Shown in pieces: positions 14,462-22,745 of a stretch of DNA of 40,616 nucleotides. The number at the start of each line of letters is the position of its first letter. Position 1 is the first letter of the stretch. The position numbers and the translations under genes were made by a program. The notes below the pieces were generated by a model. That model was not told where the DNA came from, did no database searches, and saw nothing but the letters and a program-made list of their open reading frames with translations. This DNA comes from Anaerolineales bacterium (GTDB lineage: Bacteria; Chloroflexota; Anaerolineae; Anaerolineales; UBA6663). The stretch is taken from NCBI GenBank assembly GCA_016789175.1, contig JAEURK010000170.1, forward strand, positions 1 to 40,616, read 5' to 3'.

Positions 14462-15760
14462 TCAGCCGAGGCAGTGCGTGGCGGCGCGCACGCCGCTCAA
14501 CCAGGCGCCGTGGACGTTGGTGGGGCAGTGGCGGTAGGTGTGCTCGCCGGCGAAGAACAGACGCTCGCGGTGCGGCGCCGCAACCAGATCGCGGTCCGAG
14601 GCGCGCGCCCCGGGCGGCAGATGGGCGTAGGAGCCGCGCGCGAACGGATCCTGCAGCCAGCGTGTGCGACGCACGGCGACCGGCTCGGGCAGATCGGCGC
14701 CGAACATGCGGCGCACAGCGCTCAAGGCCGAGCCCACGATGGTCTCGTCGCTCCACGTCTCGGCCCGCCGGGCGAACGCGCCGGCCAGCTCGCCGATCAA
14801 GATTGGTGCGTCGCAGTGCCGGGCCAGGTTGACCCACTGACACCAGCGTTCGGTCTCGGGTGTGAGCAGGCCGAACCAATCCACATCGAGCGGCCACTGC
14901 ACGCGCGGAAAGACGAGCACGAGCTTGTCGAGCACGCCGGCCTCGAGCCGGGCCAGGGCGTTGCGTTGAGCGTCGGGCAGCTCGGGCGCAAAAGCGATCA
15001 GCCCGGCCTGGAGGACGCCCAACGGCAGAGCCACAATGCAGCGCGGCGCCGAGAGTTGTTCGCCGCTCGCCAGAGTCACGGTGACCGATTCGGTTTCGAC
15101 CGAGACGGCCGTGGCAACCTGATTCAGACGGATCTCGATCCCACCGGCCATCTGGCTCAGCAGGGGCGCATAGCCGGTGCCGACCGGCAGCATATCGTGC
15201 GGGCCAAACAGGGTCGCGGTCGGGTCGTCGTCGAAGGCGGTCGCCGAAAGGGCCCCGAGGTCATCGGCATATTCGTGCACGACCTCGGACAGCAGTTTGT
15301 ACTCGACCGCGACGCGCCATTCATCGGGCACAGAGGCGTGGGCCAGGGCATCACCCAGCGATCGGTTGTGCTGGCCGGTCGCGCGCCACTCGGCCGCCGT
15401 CATCTCGAGCCGGCTCTGCACGTCAGCGTAGACGTGCTCGAGCGCATCCCTTTCTGCGCGGCTCCATTCGCGCCCATCAGCGGCGTAGAGCCGGTACGGC
15501 GCGCCCAGGTCAGGTGTGTCGCTGCGGACCAGCCTCAGGCGCGCGGCCTCGGCCAAGGGGCGGAGCGGGTTGCGCTCGTAGCCGTGGATCCAGGCCGCGC
15601 CAAGGTCGACCGGCACGCCACCGATGGTCTCGGTCCAGATCCGGCCGCCGACACGGTCGCGGGCCTCGAGCACCAGCGACGTGCGACCGCAGGCGCGCAG
15701 CGTTTGCGCCGCGCCCAGGCCGGCCGCTCCGGCGCCGACGATGAGCACGTCCGGGTTCAT
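14462..15760 (-). CDS. Flavin-containing amine oxidase
   Basis: A 432-residue FAD enzyme of the monoamine/polyamine oxidase family. The N-terminal dinucleotide fold is DVLIVGAGAAGLGAAQTL (about 4-21), followed by LEARDRVGGRIWTE and LGAAWIHGYERNPL, where the active site begins. The FAD-binding C-terminal motif is RLFFAGEHTYRHCPTNVHGAWLSGVRAA (given here in overlapping part as FFAGEHTY and GAWLSG). It oxidises an amine to an imine with O2 or another acceptor; the substrate (polyamine, aromatic amine or amino acid) is not readable. The start ATG overlaps the stop of the upstream CAP lipoprotein gene by four bases, so the two are translationally coupled. No secretion signal is seen. Confidence 0.88.
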   Translation of the reverse strand: MNPDVLIVGAGAAGLGAAQTLRACGRTSLVLEARDRVGGRIWTETIGGVPVDLGAAWIHGYERNPLRPLAEAARLRLVRSDTPDLGAPYRLYAADGREWSRAERDALEHVYADVQSRLEMTAAEWRATGQHNRSLGDALAHASVPDEWRVAVEYKLLSEVVHEYADDLGALSATAFDDDPTATLFGPHDMLPVGTGYAPLLSQMAGGIEIRLNQVATAVSVETESVTVTLASGEQLSAPRCIVALPLGVLQAGLIAFAPELPDAQRNALARLEAGVLDKLVLVFPRVQWPLDVDWFGLLTPETERWCQWVNLARHCDAPILIGELAGAFARRAETWSDETIVGSALSAVRRMFGADLPEPVAVRRTRWLQDPFARGSYAHLPPGARASDRDLVAAPHRERLFFAGEHTYRHCPTNVHGAWLSGVRAATHCLG

Positions 15761-16899
15761 GGTCGCGCAAAGACGGCTGTGAAGTAGCCCGTATTGCTTC
15801 CCGGATCGAGGACGTAGCTGATCCCGACCAGCGAGTGATTGGGGTTCATGATGGCGGCGTGGTGGATGGGGCTGTTCCACCACCAGTCGAACGCGGTGTC
15901 GGGTGTGGCGTCGCTCCAGCCATAGACGTTCTCGACCGCGGCGTTCCAGTTGGCAAAGCCCTGGGCCTGGACCCGGCTCTTGGGCGAACTGCCGTCCGTG
16001 CCGGAGTGTCCGATGTAGCCCGCGCAGGCCATGTCGACGCTGTGGATGGCGGCTGCGTTGTAAAGCTCGCCGGCCAGGCTGAGCGGGGCAAGCCCGGCTG
16101 CGGCCCGGGCGGCGTTGAAGCGTTGCAGCACCGCGGCTTCGAAACCGCTGTTGCCGCTGGTGCCGCACTGGCCGATCGCGGGCGACGGCGGCACGGAGGA
16201 GACGGTCTGGTTGCCCACAGAGACCTCGTTGCCGCTGTAGTTCACAACGATCTGCGTGTAGAGCGTGCCGTTCGCGCCCGGGCTGACGCCGAAGCGTTTT
16301 CCGGCTGAGTCTTGCATCATCCACTGGCCGACATATTCGCCGCCTCGCTTTGGTGCGGTCAGATCGACCGAGAGATCGGCGACCTCGCGCGGCTTGATGG
16401 TGGCCTCGAGCGCCGTCACGGGCGCGCTGTTCATTTGCTCGCCGCCGACGAAGATCAGGGAATAGCCCTGCCACGAGCACGTGCCCTCGTTGCGGACGCG
16501 CCAGGTCTTCGTGAACGATTCACCCTGGCGGATCGGAGTGCCGTCGGGGATGGTCACATCCTCGAAAAACGCCAGGACATTGGTGCATTCGGTGTCGCCG
16601 CCGCCGGTGGACGTCTCGGGCGTTGGGGTGGGCTGAACGTCGGTGGGGGTCGGCGTTGGGACGACTTCGGTGGGTGTCGGCTCGGTGGGCTTTTCCTCGG
16701 TCGGCGCCGGCTCGGTCGGCGTCGCGTCGCCAACTTCCGTGGGCGCCGGCGTCGCGGTGGGGCCGTTGACGACAGCCGTGGGCGGCGGCGCCGCCGTAGC
16801 GGTCAACGCGGAAGGTGTGGGTGTGCCCGAGCAGGCGATGATGACCAGCGCACAGGCAAGGAGCCCGATGCCCTGCAAAAGCCGACGCGATGCCACCAT
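15757..16899 (-). CDS. Lipoprotein with NBR1-type Ig domain and CAP (SCP/PR-1) domain
   Basis: Start at the ATG complementary to 16897-16899 (MVASRRLLQGIGLLAC); the frame is open further. A lipoprotein signal ends in VIIAC (about residue 23), then a low-complexity Pro/Thr/Glu linker to about residue 110. Next is an NBR1-like Ig domain (GESFTKTWRVRNEGTCSW, then LIFVGGEQM and GGEYVGQWMMQDSAGKRFG), a cell-surface module frequent in Chloroflexota. The last 130 residues are a CAP domain: LQRFNAARAAAGLAPLSL, AAIHSVDMACAGYIGHSG, AVENVYGW and WWNSPIHHAAIMNPNHSLVG, with the two conserved His and the Glu. CAP proteins are extracellular and of varied function. It overlaps the amine oxidase gene by 4 bp. 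Confidence 0.88.
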   Translation of the reverse strand: MVASRRLLQGIGLLACALVIIACSGTPTPSALTATAAPPPTAVVNGPTATPAPTEVGDATPTEPAPTEEKPTEPTPTEVVPTPTPTDVQPTPTPETSTGGGDTECTNVLAFFEDVTIPDGTPIRQGESFTKTWRVRNEGTCSWQGYSLIFVGGEQMNSAPVTALEATIKPREVADLSVDLTAPKRGGEYVGQWMMQDSAGKRFGVSPGANGTLYTQIVVNYSGNEVSVGNQTVSSVPPSPAIGQCGTSGNSGFEAAVLQRFNAARAAAGLAPLSLAGELYNAAAIHSVDMACAGYIGHSGTDGSSPKSRVQAQGFANWNAAVENVYGWSDATPDTAFDWWWNSPIHHAAIMNPNHSLVGISYVLDPGSNTGYFTAVFARP

Positions 16900-17136
16900 A
16901 CAGGCCTCACTTGTGTGTCTAGGAATGTCGACCGATTGACACCGAATTATGCTGCGAAACGCCGGATTTTGCAGGACCAATTCGCGCCGGCTGTAGGTGT
17001 AAAGCCGCCGATGCACCGGAAATAGGCCGATCCTACAGGTGCGGATCGGCCCCGTCTTTGCCAACCGGTCGATTTCTGCGGCGAACGACTCAACCTTAAA
17101 TTTCTCCCGACTCCGACCTCGATCGCGCGCCCATTG

Positions 17137-18462
17137 TCAACTCATGGGCCAGAGATCAGACACCTGTTTCGGGAAGAGAGCCTCCAGGATGACGCGGACG
17201 GAGTCGTGATCCACGTAGCAATCGGGCCGCAACTGCCGGATCTCGTCCAGCGTGCGATGCCCGAACAACAGATGCAGGAACGTCAGATCCGGAAAGGCGC
17301 CATCGCCTCTCGACTCCGGTGTGGGCTGCCAGGGCGCCACGGTCAGAGCGCCGCTCTCGAACCGGAACAACAATCCGCTTCGATACAGGTTGAGCCTGAA
17401 CTCGCCGGTGTGCCCGCAGGCGATCGAACCGGCCAATCGTTGCTCGAGCACCGGCGTGATGACGCCCAGGAAAGCGGGCAGATCCGGCACACGCAGATAC
17501 CACGCGTAGGGCGGCCAATCCACCGGCAGCCGACCGCGCAGAACCTGGTAGGCCGGGTGGCGTTCGCCCAGAGCCAGGGCCCAGGCTCCGCAGGTGCCGC
17601 CCTCCGCTGCTGCATGCGTCTGGCCGGTCGCCCAGAGGTAACGGATGACGCTCGGCGTCACGGCCAGCCACGACACGCCCGCCTTGAGTTCATAAGCCGC
17701 GAGCCCCTGTCCGTTGTGCATCGTATATGGTGGATGGGCAATGTAGCCGACCCGCTCACCCTCCGCAGCCTCGATCACGGCCAGGACTCGGTGGCTCATG
17801 CTGCGGCTCTGGCGTCCATCAAGTTCGTAACGCCACGCGGCAGCGTCGCGCTGACAGTACAACAGATCGCGCTCGTGACCGAAGGCGTCGACCTCGGCGA
17901 TGAACGCCAGATCTTCCGGCGTGGCCGGGCGGATCGAATAAGGCTCGGTTTCGCCATCCTTGAGGCCGGGCACCTGATGGCCGAAGCCGATGCGGGTGCC
18001 GCCGAGGTTGACGGTCATCTCGTAGCCGAACTGGCGGTAATACCATGGGATGCCGGTAATGGCCTGAACCAGTTGTCCGCGCTCGGCACACCACTCGTGC
18101 AGGATCTCGAACTGGCGCCGCACCAGGCCACGGTTGCGGTAGTCGGCGCGGGTGGCGACAAGTTCAGGGCGCCCGACCTTGAACGGGATGCCGGCGTAGG
18201 TCCAGGTTTGGGAAATCAGACAGGTCGTCGAGACGATCCGGCCAGTCGCGCAATCCTCAACCACCAGTGTGTCCTCGGGGGCCACGGTCGGGTGCGGCCG
18301 GCTGACCAGATCGCGGGTCCAGTCGGCCAGGCGTTCTTTGACAGGTTCGGGGTCTTCGGCGGCATGGATGCCGGCGTTGAAGGCGGCCAGCGCGTCGGCG
18401 TCGGCCGGGGTCGCGCACCGCAGCACGAGCTGATCGGCAAGGGTGATTGGAAGTGTCGTCAT
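17137..18462 (-). CDS. Eis-like GNAT acetyltransferase
   Basis: A 441-residue protein with the three-part Eis layout: an N-terminal GNAT domain (LVLRCATPADADALAAFN; acetyl-CoA loop in LVATRADYRNRGLVRRQFE, about 96-114; GIPWYYRQFGYE), a central second GNAT-like domain, and a C-terminal sterol-carrier-like domain (GEFRLNLYRSGLLFRFESG) ending near the chain terminus, as in Eis where the terminal carboxylate is catalytic. Eis proteins acetylate many amines, including aminoglycosides at several positions, and lysines. The cellular role here is unknown. The next gene ends 18 bp away, so they are cotranscribed. Confidence 0.85.
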   Translation of the reverse strand: MTTLPITLADQLVLRCATPADADALAAFNAGIHAAEDPEPVKERLADWTRDLVSRPHPTVAPEDTLVVEDCATGRIVSTTCLISQTWTYAGIPFKVGRPELVATRADYRNRGLVRRQFEILHEWCAERGQLVQAITGIPWYYRQFGYEMTVNLGGTRIGFGHQVPGLKDGETEPYSIRPATPEDLAFIAEVDAFGHERDLLYCQRDAAAWRYELDGRQSRSMSHRVLAVIEAAEGERVGYIAHPPYTMHNGQGLAAYELKAGVSWLAVTPSVIRYLWATGQTHAAAEGGTCGAWALALGERHPAYQVLRGRLPVDWPPYAWYLRVPDLPAFLGVITPVLEQRLAGSIACGHTGEFRLNLYRSGLLFRFESGALTVAPWQPTPESRGDGAFPDLTFLHLLFGHRTLDEIRQLRPDCYVDHDSVRVILEALFPKQVSDLWPMS

Positions 18463-18480
18463 GAAAGAACTCTCAGTCGT

Positions 18481-19233
18481 TTATCTCTTTAATGATTCGG
18501 CAGGCGCGGTGAGTGGATGGATCACCCACACATTCGGTTCGACGTATACGGCCCGATCGCGGGCCCTGTCGACGCGCAACGGAGCCAGCGCCTGGGGCAC
18601 GATGTACTCGCCGCTGGCCGGGAAGGTCAGGCCGGTGCGGGCCTCCCAATCGGCCACGCCGGCCGCGATGCGCATCGAGCGCGGGGCGGCTTTGGCGATC
18701 CGCGCCCCCAGCCGCACATGAACGCGCAACCAGGCATCGAAGGGCAGGCCATCAGGACGGGTCCAGCGCATGTAGCGCTCGATCGGGATCAGCGGGTAGA
18801 GGTGTTTCTGATTCGGCCGGACCGGCGCGACCAGATAGCGGTAGCCGCGTTGCGCGGCCACGGCGCGCATGGCCTGGATGATGCGGCTGCTCCAGCCCGC
18901 GCCCCAATGCTCCGGTCGGACCATGGCCTGCAGCGCGCAGAGCGTGTTGGCGCGCTTGCCGCGCGCGCCGCGGGCGATGGCGGCGCCCCAGCCCGCATCC
19001 GGCAGATCCTGCGCGCGCCCGCTCCACCAGATCGGGACGGTGTTCCCGAAGGCCACCGGCGCACCGGCCGCATCCTTCAGCACCACCTGGCACTCCGGAA
19101 AGCGACGATAGACCACGTCGAACCAGTTCGCATTGGGGTCATGCAGCATGAACTCCGGCCAGGCCACGCCGGCCAGGTGGTCACATTGGGCTTCAAAGGA
19201 GGGATCGTCTACGAAGGTTAGATACGTTTGCAT
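18481..19233 (-). CDS. GNAT-like acetyltransferase
   Basis: A 250-residue protein starting at the ATG complementary to 19231-19233 (MQTYLTFVDDPSFE). A GNAT core is suggested by WFDVVYRRFPECQVVL, GAPVAFGNTVPIWW, then MVRPEHWGAGWSSRIIQAM (about 112-130), a divergent acetyl-CoA loop with GAG rather than the full QxxGxG, and GYRYLVAPVRPNQKHLYPL. The family is one of uncharacterised large GNAT relatives. The C-terminal 80 residues have no motif I recognise. A word-repeat hairpin separates it from rtcB. Confidence 0.65.
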   Translation of the reverse strand: MQTYLTFVDDPSFEAQCDHLAGVAWPEFMLHDPNANWFDVVYRRFPECQVVLKDAAGAPVAFGNTVPIWWSGRAQDLPDAGWGAAIARGARGKRANTLCALQAMVRPEHWGAGWSSRIIQAMRAVAAQRGYRYLVAPVRPNQKHLYPLIPIERYMRWTRPDGLPFDAWLRVHVRLGARIAKAAPRSMRIAAGVADWEARTGLTFPASGEYIVPQALAPLRVDRARDRAVYVEPNVWVIHPLTAPAESLKR

Positions 19234-19255
19234 GTTCAGAGCATTGCTGATTGTT

Positions 19256-19284
19256 GATTGCTGATTGATGGTCAATCAGCAATC
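19256..19284. repeat. GATTGCTGATT word-repeat hairpin
   Basis: The gap 19234-19287 is built of TGATTG words (GATTGTTGATTGCTGATTG) and contains an 11-bp perfect inverted repeat, GATTGCTGATT (19256-19266) with AATCAGCAATC (19274-19284). It sits between the GNAT-like gene and the 3' end of rtcB. Confidence 0.7.
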
Positions 19285-19287
19285 CAA

Positions 19288-20718
19288 TCACCAGTCTTTT
19301 CCGTCGTCGGCCATACGCACGATGCGGGGTGTGAATTTGCCGACGATCTCGACCAGATCGCTCTGGGCGGCGATGACGTCTTCGATGCGTTTGTAAGCCT
19401 GTGGGCTCTCGTCGAGGCCGCCGCCCAGCAGACGCACGTTGCGGGCTTCGAGATAGGCATCGCGCTCGCGCTTGCTGATCGAGTCGAAAGCCTTTTTGCG
19501 GCTCATCTGACGGCCGGCGCCGTGGGCGGCCGAGTTGAGGCTTTCGGCTTGGCCGCGTCCGCGCACCACGTAACCGGGGTCCGCCATGCTGCCCGGGATC
19601 ACGCCAAGCACGCCGGGGCCGGCCGGAGTCGCGCCCTTGCGGTGGACGAAGACCGTGCGACCGTCGGGCAGGCGCTCGCGCCAGGCGAAGTTGTGATGGT
19701 TCTCGACCGACGCGGCCTCCGTCAGCCCGGCCGCCTGAGCAACCGCGCGATGGATCACGGCGTGATTGGCCGACGCAAACCGCCCGGCCAGGTTCATGGC
19801 AAGCCAATACTCCTGGCCCTCCTGGCCATCGATGTCGAGCCAGGCCAGGTGCTTGACGGCCGGGTCGAGGTTCGGGCGCAAACGCATGGCGAGCTTCGAA
19901 TACGCGTCAGCGATCTGATAGCCGACGCCGCGCGAGCCGCTGTGTGACAGGAGCGCCAGATACGTGCCGGGCTCGAGGCCGAGGCGCTGGTCGGGTTCGC
20001 GCAGGTCGAAGCGCCCCCACTCGACGAAGTGATTGCCGCCGCCCGACGTGCCGAGCTGGCCTATCGCTGTGTCGTGCAGCCGGCGCAGCAATCCGGTCGC
20101 GCGCCACTCAGGATCGTCGAGCACGGCATGTTCGCGCCGATCCCGGCCTTTGAAGGCCTCGCCAGCACCGAAGCGCGTCTGGGTCAGTATGGCCTGGGCG
20201 AACTCCTTCGGACGCTGGTCGAGCACGATCGGGCTGATCTCGTAGATCGACAGCCGCATCCGGCAGGCGATATCGACCCCGACCGCGTATGGAATGACGG
20301 CGCCCTCGGTGGCCAGCACGCCGCCGATCGGCAAGCCATAGCCAACGTGTGCGTCGGGCATGAGCGCGCCGGCGGCTGTCACGGGCAGACGCATCGCGTT
20401 GTCCATCTGTGCCAGCGCGGCTGTATCGATGAACGCGCGGCCCCAAATCCGGTAGGGCAGGGGCGCGTCGCGCAGGGCCAGCGCCTCCTCGGCCTCGTCC
20501 TCGGCCTGAGCGTCGAGCCAGGCCTGCGCGAGCGCGCCCAGGTCGGCGTCGCCGACATAGCCCGTCGGATTGACGCGTACGGCAGCCAGGCGCTCGAGCA
20601 CCTGATCGCGATCCAGTCCGCCGCGCCAGAGCACGTCAGCGGCCTCCTTCGCAATGCGGATAATCGGGCCTTCCGGCCAGCCGTTCAGTTGCAGGATTTT
20701 GCCGCTGATGATTCCCAT
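19288..20718 (-). CDS. rtcB: RtcB-type 3'-phosphate RNA ligase
   Basis: Joins RNA 2',3'-cyclic phosphate or 3'-phosphate ends to 5'-OH ends using GTP and Mn2+, in RNA repair and tRNA splicing. Start placed at the ATG complementary to 20716-20718 (MGIISGKILQLNGWPEG), because the frame further upstream crosses a palindrome. Motifs: GVDIACRM (Asp and Cys metal ligands, normally GVDIGC), GTSGGGNHFVEWG (His ligand), LLSHSGSRGVG, VENHHNFAW, HRKGATPAGPG and the nucleophile region LNSAAHGAGRQMSR with the His that takes GMP. All catalytic residues are present. The length of 476 is normal. It is not beside archease or RtcA. A Ro60 gene lies 18 kb away, a partner often linked to RtcB in bacteria. Confidence 0.93.
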   Translation of the reverse strand: MGIISGKILQLNGWPEGPIIRIAKEAADVLWRGGLDRDQVLERLAAVRVNPTGYVGDADLGALAQAWLDAQAEDEAEEALALRDAPLPYRIWGRAFIDTAALAQMDNAMRLPVTAAGALMPDAHVGYGLPIGGVLATEGAVIPYAVGVDIACRMRLSIYEISPIVLDQRPKEFAQAILTQTRFGAGEAFKGRDRREHAVLDDPEWRATGLLRRLHDTAIGQLGTSGGGNHFVEWGRFDLREPDQRLGLEPGTYLALLSHSGSRGVGYQIADAYSKLAMRLRPNLDPAVKHLAWLDIDGQEGQEYWLAMNLAGRFASANHAVIHRAVAQAAGLTEAASVENHHNFAWRERLPDGRTVFVHRKGATPAGPGVLGVIPGSMADPGYVVRGRGQAESLNSAAHGAGRQMSRKKAFDSISKRERDAYLEARNVRLLGGGLDESPQAYKRIEDVIAAQSDLVEIVGKFTPRIVRMADDGKDW

Positions 20719-20730
20719 ATTCCATTCGAT

Positions 20731-20776
20731 GACGGAGGGTGGGGCTGGAGCTACAGCTCCAGCCCCACCCTCCGTC
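20731..20776. repeat. Perfect 46-bp palindrome (22-bp arms, 2-nt centre)
   Basis: 20731-20752 is the exact reverse complement of 20755-20776 around AC. The arm contains TGGGGCTGGAGCT. It lies 13 bp before the rtcB start codon and 9 bp past the stop of the kinase gene, so it would fold in the mRNA between them and could end the kinase transcript or mask rtcB translation. It is not a word-repeat like the other spacers. Confidence 0.9.
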
Positions 20777-20785
20777 AACGACCTC

Positions 20786-21718
20786 CTATTTCATGATTCG
20801 GCGCAGCCGCCCCTCAACCACACCCAGCCAACGGGTCAGGTCCGGGCCGGCCAGGACGTTGTGCGCCATGACATAGCTCAGCAGGTCGAGCTGGCGCGCG
20901 ATGACGGCCAGCTGCAGTTCGCCGGCATCGGGCACGGCCGAAGGTCGCACCCGCGCATACCCGTCGAGGAAAGCACCCATCAGGACCGGCTCGGATGGGC
21001 CGTCTAACAGGTAGTAGAGCGCGATGCCCAGATCCTGCACTGGATACGCCCAACGCGTGTCATCGAAGTCGAGCACGGCCAGCTGGCCATCGACGCGCTT
21101 CCAGTTGCCCGGGTGAAAGTCGAGGTGTAGAAAGCGCAGCCCGCGCGGGTCGGTGTATAGGCCGTCGAACCAGGTCTGCACACGCGCGGCAGCCTCGAGC
21201 AGCAAAGCGCGCCGTGCTTTGGGCCAACCTGGCAGGCGTCGGTCGTGCGAGAGCATGTCGGGTGCGCCGAAGGGCCAGGCCCGGTCGAGCCGGGTCGTGC
21301 TGAACGCGCCGCGCGGCTTGAAGCGTTCGGCGTGGTCGTGCAGTCGAGCCAGCGCCGATCCGGCTTCGCGCAGCAACCCGGCTGTGACCCGCTCGCCGAC
21401 GACCCGGCCCGGCACCCATTTGAAGAGCACACAGAACCGGGCATCGGGCCCGGCGCCGGCCGTGATCACGCGTTGGCCGTTGCGGGTCGCGACCGGCTCA
21501 GGGACGATCAGGTCCGTGTCACGCGTCAGCGCGGCCAGCCAGGCCAGCTCAGACCGGATCTCCAGCTCTGTCCGCAGACCTGGTGCGCTGACGCGCAGCA
21601 CGTAACGCTCCTGCGCCGCCTCGACGCGGAAGAGCGTGTTGGTGTGGTGGGCCAGCAGACGGGCCTTGGGCGCGGCCAGGGCGTAGCGACTCAGCGCCTG
21701 TTCGACAACCGGGGTCAT
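20786..21718 (-). CDS. APH-fold phosphotransferase (aminoglycoside phosphotransferase/homoserine kinase-like)
   Basis: A 310-residue kinase-fold enzyme. The nucleotide loop region is NTLFRVEAAQERYVLRVSAPG (about 27-47, with the conserved Arg-Val strand), the catalytic loop FLHLDFHPGNWKRV (about 198-211, Asp base and Asn) and the metal-binding AVLDFDDTRWAYPVQDLG (DFD motif). This set defines APH-type kinases, which phosphorylate aminoglycosides, choline, homoserine, sugars or other small molecules. The substrate is not predictable, and resistance is only one possibility. The ATG overlaps the stop of the upstream GNAT gene by 4 bp, so they are translationally coupled. Confidence 0.85.
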   Translation of the reverse strand: MTPVVEQALSRYALAAPKARLLAHHTNTLFRVEAAQERYVLRVSAPGLRTELEIRSELAWLAALTRDTDLIVPEPVATRNGQRVITAGAGPDARFCVLFKWVPGRVVGERVTAGLLREAGSALARLHDHAERFKPRGAFSTTRLDRAWPFGAPDMLSHDRRLPGWPKARRALLLEAAARVQTWFDGLYTDPRGLRFLHLDFHPGNWKRVDGQLAVLDFDDTRWAYPVQDLGIALYYLLDGPSEPVLMGAFLDGYARVRPSAVPDAGELQLAVIARQLDLLSYVMAHNVLAGPDLTRWLGVVEGRLRRIMK

Positions 21719-22734
21719 GCCAGCTCCTGAGCCGCCGGCTCGAGCACCAGCTCGCGGCGAAGGGTGACGCTCCGTCGATACGGCCGGAAGCCGCAGCTTT
21801 CGTACAACTGCAGCGCGCGGTTCGGGTTCTGGGTGTCGACGCCGAGCGCCGCTTCTTTGTAGCCCAGCTTGCGAAACATGTGCAGGCTCTTCAGGATCAG
21901 AGCGCGGGCCACGCCGCGTCGACGCCAGGGCCGCCGCACGCAGATCGGGTCGGTCCAGCCGCGGCTCAACCCGAGCGCCTCGTTTTCCTCACGCGGCACG
22001 AAGTTGAGCACCATGCCGGCGACCTCGTCCCCGGCCCACGCTACCTGCCACAGATTGGGGTCGAGCTCGGGTTGCTTGATCCAGGCCTGGTAGTCGGCCT
22101 CGGTGTGTTCGCGAAAACCCCAGTGATCGCGAAAGGCTTCCAGCATCGCGTCCCAGATCGGACGCAGGTCGTCGGGCGTGCCATGCCGACTGGTCAGCCC
22201 ATCGGGCAGGTCGTCGTCGGCGATGGGCTCCGCTAGATCGCGCAGCATCAGGTAGCCGTAGCGCGTGGCTGCATACCCGCGCGCCTCGAGCTGCTCGATC
22301 AGCCAGCCCATGCCCGCCTCGTTCTCACACCAGGTCTGAAAGACCTGCTGTCCCGCATAGGCCTGCGCGGTCGCGATGGCCCGGATGCGCGCCTCGGCCC
22401 AGTCGAACATGGGCGCCGCCAGGGTCGCCCGATGCTCGGCCAGGATGTGGCAGACGATCCCGTAACGGCGCAGCCCATCCAGCTCTTGATCCCAAAACAC
22501 GCGAGCATACGCGACCGGCGGCCCGGCGACGGTCTCGACGATCAACAGATCGGTCTTGAGGTCGCAACGCTGGACGTGGCTGTAGTCGTGCGCGAGTTGT
22601 TCGGGCGAGATGACGTACTCGCATCCGTTGGCGGCCTCGCTGGCGTTCAGCACGCCGGCCAACGTCGGCAGATCGTCAGGGCCGTTGTATAGGCGAGCCC
22701 GATAACCAGCGGGCCAGGTGATGGCGATTGACAT
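21715..22734 (-). CDS. Tandem double-GNAT acetyltransferase (paralogue A)
   Basis: A 339-residue double-GNAT protein. The first half (residues 1-170) has a weak GNAT core with EANGCEYVISPEQL and VAYARVFWDQELDGLRRYG. The second half has a full acetyl-CoA site in DPICVRRPWRRRGVARALI, then ALGVDTQNPNRALQLYESC and a C-terminal GFRPYRRSVTLRRELV strand. It is closely similar to the gene at 23684 over the C-terminal 90 residues, a local duplication, and shares the fold of 10987. The substrate is unknown. It overlaps the kinase gene downstream by 4 bp and lies 11 bp from the next GNAT gene. Confidence 0.88.
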   Translation of the reverse strand: MSIAITWPAGYRARLYNGPDDLPTLAGVLNASEAANGCEYVISPEQLAHDYSHVQRCDLKTDLLIVETVAGPPVAYARVFWDQELDGLRRYGIVCHILAEHRATLAAPMFDWAEARIRAIATAQAYAGQQVFQTWCENEAGMGWLIEQLEARGYAATRYGYLMLRDLAEPIADDDLPDGLTSRHGTPDDLRPIWDAMLEAFRDHWGFREHTEADYQAWIKQPELDPNLWQVAWAGDEVAGMVLNFVPREENEALGLSRGWTDPICVRRPWRRRGVARALILKSLHMFRKLGYKEAALGVDTQNPNRALQLYESCGFRPYRRSVTLRRELVLEPAAQELA

Positions 22735-22745
22735 AGGTCCTTCCC

